This document shows positions 16,933-23,336 of a DNA stretch of 33,958 bases, piece after piece (positions within the stretch are counted from its first letter, which is position 1; each line of letters opens with the position of its first letter). Made by a program: the position numbers and the translations under genes. The notes under the pieces are model-generated. The model had not been told where the DNA came from. It worked only from the letters and a program-made list of their open reading frames with translations, and did no database searches. Source of the stretch: Clostridiales bacterium (GTDB taxonomy: Bacteria > Bacillota > Clostridia > Oscillospirales > Oscillospiraceae); NCBI GenBank assembly GCA_902362775.1, contig CABIXV010000005.1, positions 1 to 33,958 of the forward strand, in the 5' to 3' direction.

Positions 16933-18561
16933 TTAATCGTTGGTGCCCACGTCGGGGTGGACTTCACAGAGCATCAGGCAGGCGCCTTTGGTGGACAGAA
17001 AGCGCTCGATGGCCTCGTCCAGTTCTTCCTCCTCGCGGACCATAATGCTGGGGATCCCGTAAGCGGCGGCAATGGCGGCAAAGTCCGGGGAACCGTCCAA
17101 ATCCACCCCAAAGGGGCCATGATAAGGAACTGATTTCTGGATCTGGTGGACCAAACCCAGGGTATGGTTCTGAAACACAAGAATCTTGATATCCAAATCA
17201 GCACACCGTATGGCGGCCAGTTCGTTCATGGCCATCTGGAAAGAGCCGTCTCCACAGACAACGACGGTCTGCCTGCCCGGCTTCGCCACCTTGACGCCAA
17301 TCGCGGCGGGGAGGGCGTAGCCCATGGTCCCCAAGCCGCCGCTAGTCAGCAGTCGGCCGTGCTTTTGGGGAAAATACTTACAGGTAAAGATCTGATTCTG
17401 GCCTACATCCACGCACACCACGGCGTCCTCATCCAGCTTGGCCCCCAGCCTACGGATGGCAGTACCAGGGAACACAGAACCGGGGCGCTTAGGAAAGACC
17501 CGGCTCAACTCGGCCTTCCGGTAGTCCCGAAGCATGGCCAGCCAGTCGGCAGAATCGGTGCTGGAAACACCCATATCAAGGATCTGGCGAAGGATGACCT
17601 TCACGTTGCCTACCAGGGGGACGGCGGCCTGCATATTTTTCCCGATCTCCGCCGGATCCACGTCGATATGAATGGTGGCCATCCTGCGCTGTATCTCGTC
17701 GGGGGAGGTGATGGCCCGGTCGGCAGCCCGAGTGCCCACCATGATGAGCAGGTCGGACTTTGCCAGGGCTTTGTTGGCACAGTGGTTGCCGTGGGCTCCG
17801 ATCATTCCCAGGTTGAGCGGGTGGTCTGTGGGCATCAGGCCAATGCCCATCATGGTCTTGACAACCGGGATATTGGCGGTCTCCGCCAGCTCCAGCAGTT
17901 CCTCCTGTGCGTCGGCCAGCCACACACCGCCGCCAGCGCAAATCAGAGGCTGGCGGGCCTTGGCGATGGTTTCCACTACACGCTTAATTTGGAGATCATT
18001 TCCCTTGACGCTGGGCTTGTACCCCCGGATATTGACCTCCTCAGGCCAGTCAAACTTCTTTAACGTCTGCTCCTGGACATCGATAGGAATATCAATGAGG
18101 ACCGGGCCCGGACGACCAGTGGAGGCGATATGGAAGGCCTCTCGGACCACCCGGGGAATGTCGTTGGCATTTTTTACCAGATAGCTGTGCTTGGAGAAGG
18201 GCGCCACGGCACCGGTGATATCCACCTCCTGGAAGATATCTCGGCCCAGAAGATGGCTGGGCACCTGTCCGGTGATAGCCACCATGGGGATAGAATCCAT
18301 GTAGGCTGTAGCGATACCAGTAATCAGGTTGGTGGCCCCGGGACCGGAGGTGACCATGCATACTCCTACCTTGCCGCTGACCCTGGCATAGCCGGAGGCC
18401 ATATGGCCGGCGTTCTGCTCCGTCCGCACCAGGGTATAGCCAATCTCCGGATGTTCCTTTAGGGCGTCTACCGCCGGGCAGATGGTGGCTCCGGCGTAGC
18501 CAAAAATATGGTCTACCTGCTCACGCAGCAGGCTTTCAATCAACGCGTGCGCTCCATTCAT
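16933..18561 (-). CDS. ilvB: Acetohydroxyacid synthase large subunit, first copy (atypical)
   Basis: This 542-residue AHAS-like ThDP enzyme is the first gene after the T-box. The family backbone is intact: catalytic E48 (TEQNAGHMASGYAR), SGPGATNL, GRDIFQEVDITG, GRPGPVLIDIP, SGGLGTMG, and GDGSFQM (437-443). Several usually conserved positions differ from the second copy. FGYPGG is FGYAGA (20-25), the FxDR of the central domain is AADR, and the LGMVRQWQ stretch is LGLVHQIQ (468-475), so the Met and Trp linked to 2-oxobutyrate choice are L470 and I474. Function as AHAS is likely because an ilvN follows 14 bases later, but substrate preference may differ. GGAGGTGA precedes the ATG. Confidence 0.88.
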   Translation of the reverse strand: MNGAHALIESLLREQVDHIFGYAGATICPAVDALKEHPEIGYTLVRTEQNAGHMASGYARVSGKVGVCMVTSGPGATNLITGIATAYMDSIPMVAITGQVPSHLLGRDIFQEVDITGAVAPFSKHSYLVKNANDIPRVVREAFHIASTGRPGPVLIDIPIDVQEQTLKKFDWPEEVNIRGYKPSVKGNDLQIKRVVETIAKARQPLICAGGGVWLADAQEELLELAETANIPVVKTMMGIGLMPTDHPLNLGMIGAHGNHCANKALAKSDLLIMVGTRAADRAITSPDEIQRRMATIHIDVDPAEIGKNMQAAVPLVGNVKVILRQILDMGVSSTDSADWLAMLRDYRKAELSRVFPKRPGSVFPGTAIRRLGAKLDEDAVVCVDVGQNQIFTCKYFPQKHGRLLTSGGLGTMGYALPAAIGVKVAKPGRQTVVVCGDGSFQMAMNELAAIRCADLDIKILVFQNHTLGLVHQIQKSVPYHGPFGVDLDGSPDFAAIAAAYGIPSIMVREEEELDEAIERFLSTKGACLMLCEVHPDVGTND

Positions 18562-18606
18562 GGAACTTCACCTCCATTGGTGTGCTTTGGATCAAAAAAA
18601 CAAAAA

Positions 18607-18869
18607 CGGCTTCGTCCTATCCATACAGATAGGACGAAGCCGGATGCTCCGTGGTACCACCTAAATTCATAACCTTTGGCTGGTTATGCGCTCATTTCCC
18701 CAATAACGGTGGGAGAACCGTTCCAACCTACTATGGCACGCCGCCAGTTCAGAAGGACTGCTCACGGGCGAGCTTCGGGGGAGGTCCTTCACGAGCGCTT
18801 ACACCGACCGCGCCCTCTCTTCGCATCCAGACAAGCCTACTGTCCCGTTCATCGCGTTTATGATGATTG
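18607..18869 (-). promoter_or_regulatory. T-box leader of the ilv operon
   Basis: Read on the minus strand the leader shows, in order: GATGAACGGGACAGTAGG; AGAGAG; GGTGTAAGCG, as in the distal loop of Stem I; CGAAG-CTC-GCCCG, the likely specifier loop; TGAAC; AGTAGG; GTTA; and GGTGGTACCAC (18651-18661), the T-box proper. A 15-bp terminator stem (18607-18621 with 18628-18642) follows, then T5-G-T7. Pairing CGGG with CCCG and CTT with AAG places CTC (18770-18772), a leucine codon, in the specifier position. Uncharged tRNA binding would favour antitermination and expression of both ilvBN pairs and ilvC. The T-box call is secure; the codon is a manual fold. Confidence 0.92.
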
Positions 18870-18875
18870 TTCACA

Positions 18876-18904
18876 ATCATACTCTATTCTGTCGGATTTG
18901 TCAA
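18876..18904 (-). promoter_or_regulatory. Promoter of the ilv operon
   Basis: On the minus strand, TTGACA (18899-18904) is followed after 17 bp by TATGAT (18876-18881). A near-start inverted repeat GATTG-TTCA-CAATC (18865-18878, plus-strand reading) overlaps the -10 end and the expected start of transcription. Confidence 0.9.
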
Positions 18905-18946
18905 TTCCCTTTCCCCGGAAATTTCTCCGTTTTTTATTGCTTGACC

Positions 18947-19130
18947 ATGTCTACCAAATGTCTACCAAAAAAAGCGGGAAAGCGCTGGGAAACAGGGCTT
19001 TCCCGCTTTTCCATTTTCTGGGTGTCTACCAGATGTCTACCAAGGGTACTTTTTCTTTGGAAAAGCGCCCTTTTTTATTTGCTCTTAGCGGGTTTTCCTC
19101 ACCTTTTTTGCTGTGCAAGGGGCGTTATAC
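18947..19130 (+). repeat. 184-bp direct repeat, copy 1
   Basis: It is identical in length to 29799-29982 and differs at only two bases. It contains four GTCTACCA elements in two pairs, each pair followed by a hairpin. The first stem, AAAGCGGGAAAGC with GCTTTCCCGCTTT, is followed by TTTT-like sequence on both strands. The second, AAGGGT with GCCCTT enclosing CTTTT with AAAAG, is followed by TTTTTTATTT. The repeat ends at GGGGCGTTATAC, a possible -10 box, after which the two copies diverge. It lies 90 bp upstream of the first SLH gene. A small overlapping reading frame beginning MSTKCLPKK is not supported as a gene. Confidence 0.9.
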
Positions 19131-19152
19131 AGGGCTAATGCCCTAAAAAGTC

Positions 19153-19220
19153 CTCAAAGCCTCGAAAAAATGGGGATTTTGTCAGAAAAGTCCCCGAAAA
19201 AATTTAAGGAGGAATCCCGA
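19153..19220 (+). promoter_or_regulatory. Leader hairpin and RBS of first SLH gene
   Basis: GGGGATTTT-GTCAG-AAAAGTCCCC forms a stem (with one G-U pair) just upstream of AAAAAATTTAAGGAGG. The last ~25 bases before the ATG are identical to those before the second SLH gene. Such a 5' stem may stabilise a highly expressed mRNA (inference). Confidence 0.5.
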
Positions 19221-22200
19221 ATGAGAAACCTGAAACGGGCTCTTAGCCTGGCTCTGGCTTCCGTCATGGTCATGGGCCTGATGGTAGTCGGCACCGGCGC
19301 GAGCTACGCCGATGTGTCTTCCGAGCAGAATCAGGAAGCCATCGAAGTTCTCCAGGCTGTCGGTGTTATGACCGGCGACGAGAACGGCAAGTTCAACCCC
19401 GACGCAAAGGTCACCCGTAACGAGATGGCCGTCATCATGTCCAACATGCTGGACTACAAGGTGTCCAACTATGCTGGCACCGCCCCCTTTACCGATGTGC
19501 CCGCCTGGGCCGAGCCCTATGTGGCCGCCTGCTGGACCCACGGTATTATTTCCGGCTATGACGCCAAGACCTTCGGCGGCAGCGACTCCGTCACCGCCGC
19601 TCAGGCCGCTCTGATGATGCTGAAGGCTCTGGGCTACTTCCAGTATCAGTCCGATTTCGGCGACAGCTGGGAGCTGTCCACCATCCGCAAGGCCAACCAG
19701 ATCGACCTTTACAGCGATGTTAAGGCCGCCGCTCTGGAGGCTATGACCCGCAACGACGTGGCCCAGCTGGCTCTGAACACTCTGGAGGCCACCGTGGTCG
19801 ACGCCTCCGGCGAGCCCAACAAGGTCATCACCCCCGACGGCACCACCGTTCTGGTCGGCGCGGTTGAGTACTTCGAGCTGGAGAAGTCCGGCAACCAGTA
19901 CACCACCATCTTCGAGGGCAACAACGACAACGGCAAGTACACCGTCCAGCTGGGCGAGGAGCTGTACGACGGCGATCTGGAGAAGCGCGACAGCACCGAC
20001 GAGTTCAATCGTCCTGCTTCCGTGTGGAGCTACCAGAGCCGCGAGATCGGCAAGTACGCCGACGCCGCCAAGTACACCTACACTGCCGCTGTGTCTAACA
20101 AGACTCTGGCCAACGACATTGGCAAGACCGCTCTGGACAACTACAGCTGGTCCGTTTCCGTGGACGGCAACTATCAGACCGCTGCCAAGCCCGACAAGAA
20201 TGCCTCCGGCGACTGGTATCAGACCGGCAAGGGCGTTCTGACCCAGGTCTTTGTGGACAACAAGACCGAGTCCGTGGACGTGGTTCTGGTCAACTCCTAC
20301 GTGGCCGAGATCACTAAGGTGGTCGAGGACGACGGCGAGTACACCCTGACCCTGAAGCCCTACGCTCCCAATGGCGGCAGCAACCCCGCCGCCGGTGACC
20401 GCACCTTCGAGACCGACGTTGTCGGCTTTGAGAAGGAGGACATCGTGGTCTACACCGCCGCTCAGAGCGAGATCCAGTCTGTTGCTAAGGCCGAGATCGT
20501 CAGCGGCGACGTGACCTCCGTCAAGATCGGCAAGAACGCCAGCCTGGACGGCACTCAGTACGACTACTCCAAGATGATCGCCAAGAATCTGGACGACAAC
20601 ACCGCCACCGATCCCTCTCTGAACGATGGCTATGAGTTCTATCTGGATACCTATGGCTACATGATCGCCTTCAAGGGCGTGGAAACCATCGACGACTATC
20701 TGTTCGTCACCAAGGCTCTGCCCAGCGTGACTGGCGTAGACGCCAAGGTCGTGCTGGCTGACGGCACTGAGAAGACCATTGCTGTCGACGAGGTCGAGGG
20801 CAACGGTGCCTCCGCCAAGGCCGAGGACGCTGTGATCGGCACTTACGGTGCTGACGGCGCTGTTGCTACTAACAACATCTACTCCTACACCGAGGACGAC
20901 GGTGTCTATACTCTGACCGCTCTGAAGAGCGGTACCGGCGACGGCCAGTATAAAGCTATCCTGACCCTGGGCACCTCCAATAACGAGTACAACGACACCA
21001 CCCCCGCAAACTCCAAGGTGTATTACACCATCGAGCGGGACATCGCCAAGATGGTCGGTAAGGCCGCCGTCGGCAGCACCGCTCCCTCCGATGTCCGTCT
21101 GACCACCGACACTGTGTTCGTGGACGTGAAGGACAACGTGATCTACAACGGCTACACCGAGGTTGTGGACTATGAGCACGCCAACGCCGCTGTGGTCTTT
21201 GACAAGAACGGCAAGGCTGAGATCATCTTTGTCACCAACTGCTCCGTCAGCGGTGTGGACGCCGACTACTTCTTCGTGAAGGACGGCAAGCCCGTCATCA
21301 CCAAGGACGGCTCCACCAAGTACTACACCTATGACGCCTTCATCGACGGCGAGGCCGTGAAGGTCACCACTAAGGGTATGCTGTCCGAGGCTGACGCCAG
21401 CGGCGTGCTGCCCAAGAACTCCCTGTACAAGATCACCAAGCAGAACGCCGACAACGAGGTCACCGCTGTTGACCTGGTCGCCACCTGGGACGAGACCAGC
21501 ATCTTCACCAGCAACTACGCCACCCTGGCCGACGGCTACACTCTGGGCCTGCACAACGCCTCCAGCGACTTGGCTGATGGTCAGACCAACGACACCTTCC
21601 GCTATGACGACGAGACTGTCTTCGTGGTGATCGAGCCCAAGAACAAGAAAGGCACCGTGGTCGACGCTGACAAGGTCTATCTGGGCACCGACGCCGACAT
21701 CGAGACCGAGGACGACGTGACCGCCGTCTATGTCATCGACGCCGACGACAAGACCGACGCCACTCCTTACGCCACTCTGGTCTATGTGATCAAGCAGGCT
21801 AACATCGGCGGGACCACCACCCCCGAAACTCCCGATTACACCGGCGTGTTTGTGGACATCAGCGATCCCACTGATGTGACCGTCACCTACAACGGCGATG
21901 CTGCGCCCGAGCTGGAGACCATTCTGGCCGCTGTTGAGGCTGAGATCGTAAAGGCCGGCTACACCGTCAATGAGATCACCGAGAGCAGCACTCCTGGCAG
22001 TTATGTGTTCAGCGCCACTAAGGGGAAGATTACTCGGAATTATACCTATGATTCCACCACTGCTCCCACTCCGGTGTTTGCAGTCAGCAAGGTGACCACT
22101 GATAACGAGTATGTCAATATTCAGTCCTTCAGTGATTATGTTGCCTCCTCTGGCAAACTGAAGGTTGTCTTCACCAAGAAGGACGGCGGCACTTTTGACG

Positions 22201-22352
22201 GCACTTACACCAGCTCCACTCTGTCCGGCGGCCTGACTTCCTCCTCTGTTACCCCCACCAAGAGCACCGACAACAAGACCCTGACCCTGGAGTTTACTCT
22301 TGGTACTCTCAGTGCTGATATCACCACTGATGTAAAGGTAACTCTTGGTTAA
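19221..22352 (+). CDS. Large SLH-domain surface protein 1
   Basis: The 1,043-residue secreted protein has a signal peptide (1-30, cleaved after ASYA), then three SLH-like repeats at about 31-80, 88-140 and 150-192 (EVLQAVGVMTGDENGKFNPD; TRNEMAVIMSNML; FTDVPAWAEPYVAACWTHGI). The long body (about 195-860) is Asp-, Thr- and Val-rich with many short beta-type segments and matches nothing I can name. A Thr/Pro linker, GGTTTPETPDYTG (about 863-876), leads to a C-terminal domain of ~165 residues. Codons are strongly biased to C endings up to the linker and less so after it. The start follows AAGGAGG. SLH repeats bind wall polymers; a major S-layer or surface-array protein is likely. Confidence 0.9.
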   Translation: MRNLKRALSLALASVMVMGLMVVGTGASYADVSSEQNQEAIEVLQAVGVMTGDENGKFNPDAKVTRNEMAVIMSNMLDYKVSNYAGTAPFTDVPAWAEPYVAACWTHGIISGYDAKTFGGSDSVTAAQAALMMLKALGYFQYQSDFGDSWELSTIRKANQIDLYSDVKAAALEAMTRNDVAQLALNTLEATVVDASGEPNKVITPDGTTVLVGAVEYFELEKSGNQYTTIFEGNNDNGKYTVQLGEELYDGDLEKRDSTDEFNRPASVWSYQSREIGKYADAAKYTYTAAVSNKTLANDIGKTALDNYSWSVSVDGNYQTAAKPDKNASGDWYQTGKGVLTQVFVDNKTESVDVVLVNSYVAEITKVVEDDGEYTLTLKPYAPNGGSNPAAGDRTFETDVVGFEKEDIVVYTAAQSEIQSVAKAEIVSGDVTSVKIGKNASLDGTQYDYSKMIAKNLDDNTATDPSLNDGYEFYLDTYGYMIAFKGVETIDDYLFVTKALPSVTGVDAKVVLADGTEKTIAVDEVEGNGASAKAEDAVIGTYGADGAVATNNIYSYTEDDGVYTLTALKSGTGDGQYKAILTLGTSNNEYNDTTPANSKVYYTIERDIAKMVGKAAVGSTAPSDVRLTTDTVFVDVKDNVIYNGYTEVVDYEHANAAVVFDKNGKAEIIFVTNCSVSGVDADYFFVKDGKPVITKDGSTKYYTYDAFIDGEAVKVTTKGMLSEADASGVLPKNSLYKITKQNADNEVTAVDLVATWDETSIFTSNYATLADGYTLGLHNASSDLADGQTNDTFRYDDETVFVVIEPKNKKGTVVDADKVYLGTDADIETEDDVTAVYVIDADDKTDATPYATLVYVIKQANIGGTTTPETPDYTGVFVDISDPTDVTVTYNGDAAPELETILAAVEAEIVKAGYTVNEITESSTPGSYVFSATKGKITRNYTYDSTTAPTPVFAVSKVTTDNEYVNIQSFSDYVASSGKLKVVFTKKDGGTFDGTYTSSTLSGGLTSSSVTPTKSTDNKTLTLEFTLGTLSADITTDVKVTLG

Positions 22353-22382
22353 GATCAGATATTGTTCTGACTTATGAAAGAT

Positions 22383-22411
22383 ACCCCCGGACTTCGGTCC
22401 GGGGGTGTTCT
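22383..22411. terminator. Terminator between SLH 1 and tail-fibre-like gene
   Basis: A 10-bp stem (22383-22392 with 22397-22406) with a TTCG tetraloop is followed by GTTCTTTC. It lies 30 bases after the SLH stop and faces the converging gene that ends at 22419. The second cassette has a hairpin at the equivalent place. Confidence 0.75.
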
Positions 22412-22418
22412 TTCACCT

Positions 22419-23081
22419 TTATTTTATCCCAAAGAGCCGGAAAGAGGACCCGGACTTGATGGCGCTGCCCGGTCCGGAGCTGGTGCTGGAGGAGTACAGG
22501 TTGATGGTTTTCAGCTGTCCCAGCCCCAGCGCGGAACAGTGCCCGCCGCTCCGCTCGTACAGGTCCATGCTGATCGACAGGCCCTCCATCCCATAGCACA
22601 GCGCCCCGTTTGACTCCCAGAAGTCCAGAAAGCGTGTCGTCCATCCGCTGCTGATCCCCAGGGAATACTCGGTATACCGGTTGCTGTTGGAGGACTCGGT
22701 GTTCAGGGATGAGTAGACACTGTCGCTGATCCCGTTAAAGCGCATCCACATGGAATAACCGCTTGTGGCGACCACGGCGGCCCGGACCACCAGAAACAGC
22801 TTGAGATAGGAACCCGTGTCGAGCTGGCTCACATCCAGAGCTACCTTCGCCGTGTTCTGTGTCAGCGTCCTGTCCAGCAGCAATTCCAAGCGGTTGGCGG
22901 CCTGGACTGACTGGAGCGCTCCGCTCAGGGCGGTCAACTGCTCCACAGTTGCCGCTCCCTCCAGACCCGCCGAGAGCGCCCCGTCTATCTTCTGATTGTC
23001 CTCATTGAACTCTGTGCGGAGCACCGCATCCTCCGCCTCCCATTGGTTGAGCTGGTAATGCTGCGTCTTATTCGTTGACAT
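22419..23081 (-). CDS. Tail-fibre-like protein 1, conserved N-terminal module
   Basis: This 220-residue protein has no signal peptide. Its first 36 residues (MSTNKTQHYQLNQWEAED, then LRTEFNEDNQKIDGAL) match the protein at 33426 at 29 of 36 positions. A helical stretch to about 65 follows, and then a C-terminal part unlike that protein, ending GSSFRLFGIK in the manner of phage tail-fibre tips. Similar N-termini occur on phage-tail-like proteins of Clostridia (recalled knowledge). No Shine-Dalgarno site is seen before the ATG: the preceding bases read CCTTACTCATTT, in contrast to AAAGGAGG in the second cassette. It may be poorly translated or decaying. Export route and partner are unknown. Confidence 0.7.
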   Translation of the reverse strand: MSTNKTQHYQLNQWEAEDAVLRTEFNEDNQKIDGALSAGLEGAATVEQLTALSGALQSVQAANRLELLLDRTLTQNTAKVALDVSQLDTGSYLKLFLVVRAAVVATSGYSMWMRFNGISDSVYSSLNTESSNSNRYTEYSLGISSGWTTRFLDFWESNGALCYGMEGLSISMDLYERSGGHCSALGLGQLKTINLYSSSTSSGPGSAIKSGSSFRLFGIK

Positions 23082-23222
23082 AAATGAGTAAGGTTAAGAG
23101 TGTGGCTTTTGCGGGGTACGCCTTTTTTACACACTTTGACAGGATTGTCTAAAGGGGGCCTGTAAACACGGCGCACCTAGTTGTCACGCCCTACACATAG
23201 GTCCCCCTCTGTCTAACACAAA

Positions 23223-23247
23223 AAACCGTCCCGGAGTAGGACGGTTT
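23223..23247 (-). terminator. Secondary terminator
   Basis: AAACCGTCC (23223-23231) pairs with GGACGGTTT (23239-23247). On the minus strand six Ts follow. It lies past the RND operon terminator and may be a backup. Upstream, at 23153-23208, AGGGGGCCTGT and ACATAGGTCCCCCT can form a large imperfect hairpin of unknown role. Confidence 0.6.
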
Positions 23248-23290
23248 CATACATTTTTTGGAAATTATAAGCCAACTTTATTCCTTTTCA

Positions 23291-23325
23291 AAAAAGCTCC
23301 CCTGTCCAGGACAGGGGAGCTTTTT
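23291..23325. terminator. Terminator of the RND efflux operon
   Basis: A nearly perfect palindrome, with AGCTCCCCTGTCC paired to GGACAGGGGAGCT, has T-tracts on both strands. It lies 11 bases beyond the minus-strand RND permease stop codon. Confidence 0.9.
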
Positions 23326-23336
23326 ATTAGGCCGGT

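Noticed and set aside
18947..19130. CRISPR-like array from the repeated GTCTACCA elements
   Set aside because: There are only four 8-bp elements with hairpins between them, no unique spacers of regular length, and no cas genes.
18959..19146. Small overlapping frames in the 184-bp repeat (MSTKCLPKK / MSTKKSGK types)
   Set aside because: They run through two terminator-like hairpins, have no ribosome-binding site, and are similar in both loci only because the DNA is repeated.
19182..21554. 790-codon open frame antisense to SLH gene 1
   Set aside because: It is the stop-free shadow of a strongly C-biased coding sequence: low-complexity Gly/Val/His/Leu, no plausible start site, and the sense frame has a signal peptide and SLH repeats.
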